Below, piece after piece: positions 1-5,793 of a stretch of DNA of 5,793 nt; the first letter of the stretch is position 1; the number at the start of each line of letters is the position of its first letter. Source of the DNA: Helicobacteraceae bacterium (lineage in GTDB: Bacteria > Campylobacterota > Campylobacteria > Campylobacterales > Sulfurimonadaceae); NCBI GenBank assembly GCA_015488075.1, contig WFOM01000244.1, forward strand, positions 1 to 5,793. Direction: 5' to 3'. The notes under the pieces are model-generated. The model was not told where the DNA came from. It was given only the letters and a program-made list of their open reading frames with translations, and searched no databases. The position numbers and the translations under genes were made by a program.

Positions 1-1118
1 ATATCAAACTCACTTCCAAGATCCTTTGTGTTATTGCCGTTTGCATCTTTCATATCTGTATCTGCATCAAATATATGATACACACCAAGAATTTTTCCAA
101 ATCTTTTGTTTTTGTAACCTGCTTTAAAATTGACATCTTTTAAACCGCCGCTTGGAGATGAAGCTACATAAAACATATCTGCCCAACCGTTAAATTTGTG
201 ATTTGTTCCAAGCCATGGAACAAAATTTTCTCTTTTTGAAGTAGTGGCATCATCACCGCTTAAAAACTCATAGTTGGCACCTACTGTAAAACCGGATATA
301 TCTGCACTTATATCAAGGTTAAAGTAGTTTGCATCAACTTTGTTTGAAGGTGCATTTGAACCGTATTTTAAACTGTTGTCTTTTTGGACTGCATACTCTG
401 CCCTGTAAGAAAGTTTTAATACTGTATCTGCTTTTCCCGTAAATGAAATGCCGTATGTATCTTCATAGTTAGCATACATATAACCATATACTGTAACTTT
501 TAAAGGTTTCATAACCTCATAGCTTGCATGAAGCAAAACAGAGTTTGTATCTTTTGTAGCTCCTGCTTTGACACCCTGGGCTCCGTAAACCCATGCCGCA
601 AGAAGATTCAGATTTTTTATGCTATTGTCTGAAACAAAAACGGTATCGTAACTCCTCTCAAGCTGTCTCCACCCGACAGTTCCTATAAATCTCTGGTTGT
701 CCAGATTTACCTGCCCTCTTCCCGCATGAAAAACAGTTTTATTGTATTTATACTCTAAAGAAGCGTTTGATATCATGGCATATTGGGGATCTACTATAAC
801 ATCATAGTCTGTATGTCCGTTATAAAGGCTGTTATAATCGCTCCAGCCAAAATTGTTTACACTGATCACCCCTACATCGGCTTTTAAGTTTTTTATACCA
901 AAAAATCTGTTAGAGCTTACTTCGAGTTTTGTTCTGGCAGTTAAAGCCTGTGCGGCTTTTTTGCTGTTGTTTGTTACATCTGCATATTCATACCTTGGTC
1001 GTATCTGACCTTCAAACTTCATATCGTCCAAAATACTTACACCTTCATCTGCATTAAGGAGACAAAAATATCCGCCTGCAGAGCACAAAATAAAAAATGA
1101 AGCAAACAGTTTTTTCAT
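1..1118 (-). CDS. Alginate-export-family outer-membrane porin, C-terminus cut by window edge
   Basis: This is a predicted outer-membrane beta-barrel channel. The reading frame is open from the start codon to the left edge, giving 372 complete codons and no stop. Residues 1-23 form a signal peptide (MKK, hydrophobic core, LNA before DEG, cleavage likely after A23). The mature protein opens with a barrel strand containing GQIRPRYEY (37-45) and ATARTKLEV-like residues (59-67). The strongest family signature is GRGQVNLDNQRFIGTVGWRQ (about 133-152) followed by SYD, which I recognise from the Alginate_exp family. Aromatic/charged alternation (YGYMYANYED, NYEFLSGDD, FKAGYKNKRFG) fits amphipathic strands. 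The visible end, DLGSEFD (366-372), resembles the usual start of the last strands, so probably only about 20-40 residues are missing. Two in-frame ATGs are adjacent (1121 and 1118). An AGAGGA ribosome site at 1125-1130 lies 3 nt from the first and 6 nt from the second, so I prefer the second. The family name does not show that alginate is the substrate. In this phylum such porins are general or unassigned. Confidence 0.85.
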   Translation of the reverse strand, partial: MKKLFASFFILCSAGGYFCLLNADEGVSILDDMKFEGQIRPRYEYADVTNNSKKAAQALTARTKLEVSSNRFFGIKNLKADVGVISVNNFGWSDYNSLYNGHTDYDVIVDPQYAMISNASLEYKYNKTVFHAGRGQVNLDNQRFIGTVGWRQLERSYDTVFVSDNSIKNLNLLAAWVYGAQGVKAGATKDTNSVLLHASYEVMKPLKVTVYGYMYANYEDTYGISFTGKADTVLKLSYRAEYAVQKDNSLKYGSNAPSNKVDANYFNLDISADISGFTVGANYEFLSGDDATTSKRENFVPWLGTNHKFNGWADMFYVASSPSGGLKDVNFKAGYKNKRFGKILGVYHIFDADTDMKDANGNNTKDLGSEFD

Positions 1119-1124
1119 CATATA

Positions 1125-1130
1125 TCCTCT
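1125..1130 (-). promoter_or_regulatory. Ribosome binding site of the porin
   Basis: The minus strand reads AGAGGA, followed by TAT and then the double start ATGATG. The spacing is 3 nt to the first ATG and 6 nt to the second. This favours initiation at the second ATG, although a difference of one methionine has no functional consequence. Confidence 0.6.
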
Positions 1131-1153
1131 GTTTATTAGAATTATTTGATGAA

Positions 1154-1159
1154 ATTATA
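1154..1159 (-). promoter_or_regulatory. Candidate -10 box of the porin gene
   Basis: A perfect TATAAT lies on the minus strand about 33 nt upstream of the porin start codon, giving a predicted leader of roughly 25-30 nt. There is no good TTGACA at the normal distance. The upstream spacer is A/T-rich with runs of A and T, which is typical of sigma-70 promoters in Campylobacter and Helicobacter, where the -35 box is often absent. It suggests that the porin can be transcribed independently of the efflux operon that ends just upstream. In an AT-rich genome a single TATAAT can occur by chance, but its position is right. Confidence 0.5.
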
Positions 1160-1163
1160 CTGT

Positions 1164-1198
1164 TTTTTTAATCAAAATAATGCTTATTTTTTAATCAA
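1164..1198 (-). repeat. Two direct copies of a 12-bp A-rich sequence
   Basis: TTGATTAAAAAA occurs twice in the same orientation on the minus strand, at 1187-1198 (inside the last codons of the second permease) and 1164-1175 (just upstream of the porin -10 box). The two copies are 23 bp apart. Between them lies the permease stop codon, within a 7-bp A/T-only inverted repeat (1174-1180 with 1184-1190, loop of 3). This could be a paired regulator site for the porin promoter or simple chance in A/T-rich DNA. Confidence 0.3.
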
Positions 1199-2314
1199 TA
1201 AAGACAACTTTATATAAGCTCCGGCAAAATACACAGCCCCCATACCGATAAGTGAAACAAAATCAAAACCTACCATCTCAAAAGAAGCTCCCATCTGATT
1301 TAACTTCAAAAAACCGTCTATCCCAAAGCTTGAAGGGAAAAAATATGAAAAAATCTTGATATAAAAAGGGATACTTTCATTTGGCCATATAAATCCTATA
1401 CTAAACACCAGCGGAAGTGATGAAAAAAGCACTAACGGAGTTGCAAGTTCTCTTTCTTTTAAGATACTGCCAAAAAACATCCCAAGAGAAAGAGAAGCAA
1501 ACAAAAATGCCATACCAAAAGCAAAAAGTTCAAGCGGGTTTCCTATTTTGTTTATACCGTAAAAATCAAAACCAAATCCTATATAAAACAAAAGATAAAA
1601 TGCAAATATAACTCCAAAGATTATATATCTTGAAAATATCGTATATATAGGATTAAACACAAATCTGCTTTTTTTATATCTCTCATTAAATCCGCCTCCG
1701 GCTATACCCATACCTATGAGCATGGTTTGCTGAAGTATAAGGATAAAAACCGCAGGGATAACATACTGAAGATAGCTGTTGTCTTTGTTATACAGATTTA
1801 TAACATTTATATTAAAACCTGAAACATCCTTTGCAACTTCATAAACCGACTCGTTTTCAGAAAGACTGTATGCTACCTTCTGCTGTATCAAATCTGTCAT
1901 GACAGATTTTAAAAATCCTTCCAAAACAGTCCCGAAAATCAAAAAATAGCTGTTGTCAACACCAAGATAAATCTGAGGTGACTTATGGTTTGCTATATCT
2001 TTTGCAAAGTTTTTGGGTATAACTATAAAAGCTTTTATTTTATCCTCCCTGATCCCCTGCAGTGCAGATTTTTTATCTGTATAACCATAAAGTTTCAGCT
2101 CAGAAGTGGAATCCAACATAAATTTTAACTCTCTTGAGAGTTTGGAGTTGTCAAAATCTATGATGCCTATTTTTAAATCGTTTATTGTTTTGTTCAGATA
2201 TGGCTGCGGATACAAAAAAAAGTAAAGCAAAACTCCGCCTATGATGGTCAGAACAACTGCAATATCACTGAAAGTATGTTTAAATTCATAAAAAAAGGTC
2301 TCTTTGAAACTCAA
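1184..2314 (-). CDS. ABC-2-type membrane permease, second paralogue of the exporter
   Basis: This 376-residue inner-membrane protein has the ABC2_membrane_3 layout. It has one N-terminal membrane segment (about 18-36), a large periplasmic domain (about 37-182), then five membrane segments near 183-205, 226-248, 262-284, 291-311 and 351-373, ending in LLIKK. The periplasmic domain starts with GIIDFDNSKLSR (50-61), shared with the neighbouring permease. NQMGAS (339-344) lies before the last segment. The start is TTG overlapping the preceding gene's TGA (TTGA). It has a good AAGGA ribosome site at 2322-2326 with 7-nt spacing. The next in-frame Met (residue 66) would delete the first membrane segment, so TTG is well supported. 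It probably pairs with the upstream permease to form a heterodimer. The TM2-TM3 cytoplasmic loop (about 206-225, FNERYKKSRFVFNP) lacks the E-x-E-x-G-T...SP signature by which homologues such as YbhR contact their ATPase. Substrate and energy source are unknown. Confidence 0.88.
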   Translation of the reverse strand: MSFKETFFYEFKHTFSDIAVVLTIIGGVLLYFFLYPQPYLNKTINDLKIGIIDFDNSKLSRELKFMLDSTSELKLYGYTDKKSALQGIREDKIKAFIVIPKNFAKDIANHKSPQIYLGVDNSYFLIFGTVLEGFLKSVMTDLIQQKVAYSLSENESVYEVAKDVSGFNINVINLYNKDNSYLQYVIPAVFILILQQTMLIGMGIAGGGFNERYKKSRFVFNPIYTIFSRYIIFGVIFAFYLLFYIGFGFDFYGINKIGNPLELFAFGMAFLFASLSLGMFFGSILKERELATPLVLFSSLPLVFSIGFIWPNESIPFYIKIFSYFFPSSFGIDGFLKLNQMGASFEMVGFDFVSLIGMGAVYFAGAYIKLSLLIKK

Positions 2315-3450
2315 GCTTTTATCCTTCTTTTTATCCTGAAAACTGCAAATATCATCACAACACTAAAAGAGATTATCTTCATATAAAACCCTATAGCTTC
2401 ATCAAAACCGTATCCGAAATTACTTACCTTTATAAAAAGTTCCGTAAAATGTGAAACAGGAAGCATCTCTCTAAAAAACAGTGCAAAATCACCCATACCG
2501 TAAACAGGAAATGTAACTCCCAAAAATGCAAAAGCAGGAGCGGTATAAACAGCAGCAAGACTAAGACTCCTTGCATAATCAAACCCTGTAGTAAACAAAA
2601 AAACTCCTATAGCTTCATAAGAGACAACCGTCAAAACAACTGCAACAATCATAACACCTATATCACCGGCAAAATAATAGTCGTTTTTTGAGTATATATA
2701 AAACATAAATCCAACACCCCACAATGTAAAAACCAAAAAATACACAAACAGCTTGCCTAAAATTTTTGGCACGACAAATCCATTGCTGAAAAAATCTTTA
2801 TCTTTTTTCTCCTTATACATACTGCCAAAGGAAACTATAACGGACACCACTATAAATATTTGCCATATAGACGGTAAAATCGCAGAAGTCAAGAACAAAA
2901 AATAATCTTTGTCTTTGTTGAAAAAAACAACATTTTCAACTCTTATGGGAACAGACTTTGAAACTGCCTTTAAAATGTTTTTCTCTTTTATCATATTTTT
3001 TGCCACATCTATACCCACATCAAAAGGGAGCAAAATTTCCATCAAAGCAGATTCTATCGTTTTGCCTATGAGAATATACTGGGAATTCACAAAAACATCC
3101 AGATTTGGCTCTTTTCTTGTTGCTACATCTTTGAAAAAACCGCTTTTAAATACAACAAGCCCATATACCTTTGAACTTTTCAAAGCATCAAAAGCCTCTT
3201 TTTTTGTATGAAAATTTATAACCTTTAGTGTTGGTGAAGAGTTTATGGCAAATGTTATATCCCTTGAAAGCTTTGAATTGTCAAAATCCACTACACCAAG
3301 CGGCAACTCACTTGATACTCTGTTTTGAAAAATCGTTACTATTATAAAAAAGGACAAAAAAGGGAGTATAAAAAGAAGAGAGATTTTATAAAATGATTTT
3401 TTTATCTCCTCTGTCTCATACACAAAAGCGTCTAAAAAAGCTCTAAACAT
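2311..3450 (-). CDS. ABC-2-type membrane permease, first paralogue of the exporter
   Basis: This 379-residue inner-membrane protein has the same plan as the next gene. It has a first membrane segment at about 23-42, a periplasmic domain at about 43-185, and further segments near 186-208, 230-252, 264-286, 293-313 and 355-372. A basic tail (FRIKRRIKA) follows, presumably cytoplasmic. GVVDFDNSKLSR (52-63) matches the paralogue. LPVSHFTELF (330-339) fits the conserved stretch before the last segment of ABC-2 exporters. The ATG overlaps the last 8 bases of the adaptor gene, with GAGG a few bases upstream inside that gene, so translation is probably coupled. The loop between segments 2 and 3 (SMYKEKKDKDFFSNGFVVPK, 210-229) is charged but lacks the canonical E-x-E-x-G-T motif. 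In the family, such permeases move drugs, lipids or polysaccharide-like molecules. The sequence here does not indicate which. Confidence 0.88.
   Translation of the reverse strand: MFRAFLDAFVYETEEIKKSFYKISLLFILPFLSFFIIVTIFQNRVSSELPLGVVDFDNSKLSRDITFAINSSPTLKVINFHTKKEAFDALKSSKVYGLVVFKSGFFKDVATRKEPNLDVFVNSQYILIGKTIESALMEILLPFDVGIDVAKNMIKEKNILKAVSKSVPIRVENVVFFNKDKDYFLFLTSAILPSIWQIFIVVSVIVSFGSMYKEKKDKDFFSNGFVVPKILGKLFVYFLVFTLWGVGFMFYIYSKNDYYFAGDIGVMIVAVVLTVVSYEAIGVFLFTTGFDYARSLSLAAVYTAPAFAFLGVTFPVYGMGDFALFFREMLPVSHFTELFIKVSNFGYGFDEAIGFYMKIISFSVVMIFAVFRIKRRIKA
2322..2326 (-). promoter_or_regulatory. Ribosome binding site deciding a TTG start
   Basis: AAGGA on the minus strand, inside the last codons of the first permease (the AGA AGG ATA region), sits 7 nt before the TTG of the second permease. 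No ATG start would retain the first membrane segment, so this site is the main support for the TTG call. Ribosomes finishing the upstream gene at the overlapping TGA would be placed directly on this start. Confidence 0.65.
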
Positions 3451-4423
3451 CCAACCTCACCAATGCACTCATACCGACTCGCAAATCTTTTATCTCTTTA
3501 ACAGGTTTTAGATGCACCTCAAAACTCTTGAGCTCATAACCTTTTTTTGTATCGGTTGCTTTAAATGTTGCATACTCACCCATTTTGGATATATAACTCA
3601 CTTTAAAATCAAAGCTTTTTTCCAAAGCAGGTATATAAACCTTTATGACTTTTCCTGTTTTAAAATATTTTAAAAAATCCTCTCTTATGGCAAATCTTGC
3701 CCAAGAATCTTTCATATCGGTCAAAACCACAACAGGAAATCCGCTTGGAGCTAGTTCTCCTTCATTTATCAACACTTCGGTCACTTCACCGCTGTTATAG
3801 GCATATGCTTTTGTCTCCTTTAAAAAACTCTCAACCTCTTTTACCTTTGCCTCATATACCTTTGCCTGCGAAGTTGCAGCTTTTTTAAGCTCTTTTCTGG
3901 CACCTTTTTTGGCCATCATATAAAGCTCTTTTGCACTTGCCTCATCACTTTTTGCAGCTTTGTATTTGGTATAGACTTCATCTTTTTTCTGCTCAGAAAT
4001 CACACCCTGAGTGTAAAGTTTTTCTATCCTTGTGTATGTTTTTTCCATCAGTTCAGCTGCCGCCTTTGCCTTTTGCCACTGGTTGTATGCTGCTTTTACC
4101 TGCTCTTCTCTTGCACCGTTGTATGCTTCCTCTTTTTTTGCATTTGCGGCATCTTTTGCAGCCAGTGCCTGTTCATATTTTGCTTCAATCTCAGGTGATA
4201 TTATCGAAAAGACCAAATCACCTTTGTTTACAGCATCACCTTTGTTTACAAAAATCTTGGCAATTCTTCCGGGTATCTTTGATGAAACATTATAAACCTT
4301 GGCATCTATTTCACCTTCTATCAAAACAGTATTGTCATGATATGTCCTTAAAAATTTATAAGCAACAAAGCCAAAAGCCAAAACAAAAACAACAGCCAGT
4401 CCGAAAAAAAGTTTTTTATTCAT
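3443..4423 (-). CDS. HlyD/YbhG-type periplasmic adaptor (membrane fusion protein)
   Basis: This 326-residue protein links the inner-membrane permeases to the TolC-like duct. Domains in order are a short cytoplasmic MNKK, one membrane anchor (5-24), the first half of a biotinyl-lipoyl-like domain (about 42-76, with IPGRIAKIFVNKGDAVNKGD), a long Ala/Lys/Glu-rich alpha-helical coiled-coil hairpin (about 78-205), the second lipoyl half (about 206-235, GEVTEVLINEGELAPSGFPVVVL) and a beta-barrel domain to the end (LRVGMSALVRLDV). The hairpin carries a repeated GAR-(E/K)-E element at 103-107 and 174-178. This resembles paired elements in E. coli YbhG, so I place it nearer YbhG/YhiI than the RND adaptors. 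The ATG directly abuts the TolC gene's TAG, with GGGAGAG at 4430-4436 and 6-nt spacing. Length is normal for the family. The domain assignment is sure. The exact subfamily is an inference from remembered sequences. Confidence 0.92.
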   Translation of the reverse strand: MNKKLFFGLAVVFVLAFGFVAYKFLRTYHDNTVLIEGEIDAKVYNVSSKIPGRIAKIFVNKGDAVNKGDLVFSIISPEIEAKYEQALAAKDAANAKKEEAYNGAREEQVKAAYNQWQKAKAAAELMEKTYTRIEKLYTQGVISEQKKDEVYTKYKAAKSDEASAKELYMMAKKGARKELKKAATSQAKVYEAKVKEVESFLKETKAYAYNSGEVTEVLINEGELAPSGFPVVVLTDMKDSWARFAIREDFLKYFKTGKVIKVYIPALEKSFDFKVSYISKMGEYATFKATDTKKGYELKSFEVHLKPVKEIKDLRVGMSALVRLDV

Positions 4424-5710
4424 CTATTTCTCTCCCAAAAATTCAAAAAATTTCTCTCTCTCACCGCTAAGAACACATAAAAAAGCAAGCTTTTGCAAAA
4501 ATTGGTATGCGGCATTTAGTCTTTTTGTTTTTATCGCTTCAACCATTGCATTTGCTTCTGTCACATCCAAAGCCGTAACAAGCCCTTCCTTAAAAGATAT
4601 CTCTCTTAGTCTCAGATTCTCTTTTGCAAGCTTCAAAGATGACTCCAAAAGTTCATACTCCTGTTTGTCCGCCATCATCTCTTTGTATGTTTTTTCAGCC
4701 AAAACTTTCAGATTTTTGAGTGCCTCACTTTTTAAAAGTTCCACCTTGTGTTTTTTCAGTTTTGCTATAGCTATCTCATCTGCTCTGTCACTTCTTCTTA
4801 GTATGTCAAACTTTACCATGACACCGGCAAACCATGTAGGAAGTGTCTGCATCAAAGGAGAATTGTCCTTGTATAGCATATAGTTTCCATATCCCACAAC
4901 TGTCGGAAAATAGTTTGATTTTTTTATTTTTATAAGAGAGTTCACCTGCTTTGTTTTTGCATCCAAAAGATCAAGTGTTTTGTTGTTGCTTATGTCAAAA
5001 TTGTTCTCAACACCAAAAACCAAAAGATTGTCTGTTGTTTTTATATCTTTTGAAACCAATGACGCCAAAGCAAAATGTGCAACATCAAGCTTCGATTTTG
5101 CTTTTTTAAGCTCAATACGGGCCAAATCGAGCTTGGATTTTGCCTGCAAAAGCTCTATATTTGCAATCTGTCCCTCTTTTTTCATCAGTGTCGCATTTTT
5201 ATACAGCCTTTTTAAGGCCAAAACCGCTTCTTCTTCCGTATCCACAAGAGATTTGGCAACTATCTCTCCATAATACAGCTTTACCAGAGTTAAAAACTTT
5301 TTGTCTTTTTGCATCTCCTCTTTGGCTTTTGCTTCATCAAGCCTTGATTTGAACACAGCCTGTGCCGCATCTATCTTTCCGCCTGTATAAAGCGGCCAAA
5401 GAAGTGAAAGATTTGCCAAAAACACATCTTTTTCACTCAAATCAAATCTAAAATGCTTTTTTATAAACAAAATCTCTGCATCACCTTCTATTTTTATATT
5501 ATCCTCAAGCCTGGTATATGAACCGACAAGTGAAATTTTCGGAAGATACATAGACTTTACAGAGTCTGTTTTAAGCTTTGCCGCTTTTACATCACTTGTG
5601 CTTGCTTTTAAACCTTTGTCAGTGACTTCCAGATCTTTCCATATCTCATAAAGTGTCTGTGCATTTAACAAAAAAACAGACATACACAACAAAAAAACTG
5701 TTCTCATCAT
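4424..5710 (-). CDS. TolC-like outer-membrane efflux protein
   Basis: This is the outer-membrane duct of the exporter, 428 residues from the ATG at 5710. A short signal peptide (MMRTVFLLCMSVFLLNA) is probably cleaved before QTLYE. Two OEP repeats follow. In the first, YLPKISLVGSYTRLED is followed by the conserved turn WPLYTGGKID (about 105-114) and long helices rich in Lys/Glu/Ala/Leu. The second begins YFPTVVGYGNYMLYKD (about 267-282), then VMVKFDILRRSDRADEI and helices up to FKEGLVTALDVTEANA (about 373-388). This fits the TolC fold of beta-strands plus an alpha-helical tunnel, though it is shorter than E. coli TolC (493 residues including signal). There is no lipobox, so it is not an OprM-type lipoprotein. 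Start alternatives are a TTG at 5722 (four residues longer, without a clear ribosome site) and ATG at 5707. AAAGAGAG lies immediately before the ATG pair. It is the first gene of the operon, so this system carries a dedicated duct. Confidence 0.92.
   Translation of the reverse strand: MMRTVFLLCMSVFLLNAQTLYEIWKDLEVTDKGLKASTSDVKAAKLKTDSVKSMYLPKISLVGSYTRLEDNIKIEGDAEILFIKKHFRFDLSEKDVFLANLSLLWPLYTGGKIDAAQAVFKSRLDEAKAKEEMQKDKKFLTLVKLYYGEIVAKSLVDTEEEAVLALKRLYKNATLMKKEGQIANIELLQAKSKLDLARIELKKAKSKLDVAHFALASLVSKDIKTTDNLLVFGVENNFDISNNKTLDLLDAKTKQVNSLIKIKKSNYFPTVVGYGNYMLYKDNSPLMQTLPTWFAGVMVKFDILRRSDRADEIAIAKLKKHKVELLKSEALKNLKVLAEKTYKEMMADKQEYELLESSLKLAKENLRLREISFKEGLVTALDVTEANAMVEAIKTKRLNAAYQFLQKLAFLCVLSGEREKFFEFLGEK
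4430..4436 (-). promoter_or_regulatory. Ribosome binding site of the HlyD-type adaptor
   Basis: GGGAGAG on the minus strand lies inside the last codons of the TolC-like gene. A 6-nt spacer, which includes the TAG stop, separates it from the adaptor ATG. This is the strongest ribosome site in the operon, and it fixes the start of an adaptor gene that begins directly after the preceding stop. Confidence 0.65.
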
Positions 5711-5749
5711 CTCTCTTTGCAAATTGTCATCAAAATAAATACAAAATCA

Positions 5750-5758
5750 ATTTTATCA
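5750..5758 (-). promoter_or_regulatory. Candidate extended -10 promoter of the efflux operon
   Basis: The minus strand reads TGA-TAAAAT, a TGn-extended -10 element matching TATAAT at five of six positions. It lies about 40 nt upstream of the TolC-gene ATG, which gives a leader of roughly 30-35 nt. No convincing -35 box is visible at 16-18 nt. The upstream DNA is T-rich, as usual for Campylobacterota sigma-70 promoters. It is the only good candidate in the 83 bases between the operon and the window edge. Confidence 0.45.
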
Positions 5759-5764
5759 TAAAAT
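5750..5764. promoter_or_regulatory. Perfect 15-bp palindrome over the -10 box (possible operator)
   Basis: ATTTTATGATAAAAT on the minus strand is a perfect 7-1-7 inverted repeat that contains the whole candidate -10 hexamer. A repressor bound here would block RNA polymerase directly, the usual arrangement for TetR- or MarR-type control of efflux operons. No regulator gene is visible in the window, and an A/T-only stem is easier to get by chance, so the assignment is tentative. Confidence 0.35.
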
Positions 5765-5793
5765 AGATCAAAAAACATTCAAAAAGAGTAAAT

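Noticed and set aside
1174..1190. Possible rho-independent terminator after the second permease
   Set aside because: The inverted repeat AAAATAA-GCA-TTATTTT has no G/C pairs in the stem and is followed by GATT rather than a clean T-run. It would be too unstable to call as a terminator.
2909..3211. Plus-strand open frame of 100 codons opposite the first permease, and similar short plus-strand frames across 1417-5352
   Set aside because: All lie antisense to strongly supported minus-strand genes, lack family resemblance, and have compositions expected from reverse-complemented membrane or coiled-coil codons.
3931..4470. Open frame of 179 codons on the plus strand, opposite the adaptor gene
   Set aside because: Its product is rich in Leu, His, Pro, Gln and Cys with no recognisable domain. 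It is fully antisense to a well-supported HlyD-type gene whose Ala/Lys/Glu codons generate this pattern. It is a shadow frame.
5650..5710. Possible lipoprotein signal (VFLLC) in the TolC-like protein
   Set aside because: The cysteine sits in the middle of the hydrophobic core, only about nine residues from the start, and the residues before it do not fit the L-(A/S)-(G/A)-C lipobox. A standard signal peptidase I site after LLNA fits better.
5711..5722. TTG start at 5722 for the TolC-like protein
   Set aside because: It lengthens the protein by four residues (MQRE) before the natural MMRTV signal peptide and has no clear ribosome site. The ATG pair at 5710/5707 is preceded by AAAGAGAG. It cannot be fully excluded.
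5723..5793. Possible end or start of another gene at the right edge
   Set aside because: Only short open stretches exist there, such as a minus-strand frame ending in TGA near 5779. They are too short to support a coding call.

Overview
The window looks like chromosomal DNA from a Campylobacterota (Epsilonproteobacteria) member, probably a free-living Sulfurimonas/Sulfurospirillum/Arcobacter-like lineage. It is AT-rich, uses many ATA (Ile) and AGA (Arg) codons, has a very compact gene layout, shows promoters recognisable mainly by a -10 box, and carries a family of outer-membrane proteins common in that phylum. The lineage is an inference from style and protein similarity recalled from memory. 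No database search was possible.

Every recognisable gene lies on the minus strand, so the biological order runs from right to left. (1) About 5711-5793 is a leader with an extended -10 element embedded in a perfect 15-bp palindrome. (2) 4424-5710 encodes a TolC-like outer-membrane efflux channel. (3) 3443-4423 encodes a HlyD/YbhG-type periplasmic adaptor. (4) 2311-3450 and (5) 1184-2314 encode two diverged paralogous ABC-2-type membrane permeases. (6) About 1122-1183 is a short spacer with a perfect TATAAT. (7) 1-1118 is a porin of the alginate-export (Alginate_exp) family, cut by the left edge of the window and lacking only its C-terminus.

Genes 2-5 form one tightly packed operon: the first junction abuts with no gap, the second overlaps by 8 bp, and the third overlaps by 4 bp with a TTG start. 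Together they would make a tripartite envelope-spanning exporter: inner-membrane permease pair, periplasmic adaptor, outer-membrane duct. The notable gap is that no ABC ATPase is encoded in the window. Both permeases also lack the conserved cytoplasmic loop by which ordinary ABC-2 exporters of this type contact their ATPase. The same TolC-HlyD-permease-permease order is, as far as I recall, present in Helicobacter pylori (HP1489-HP1486), so the arrangement is probably an established but poorly understood family rather than a one-off.

The porin probably has its own promoter and may be functionally separate. There are no RNA genes, mobile elements, CRISPR arrays or pseudogenes that I can support, and no stretch over 300 bases is without a gene.
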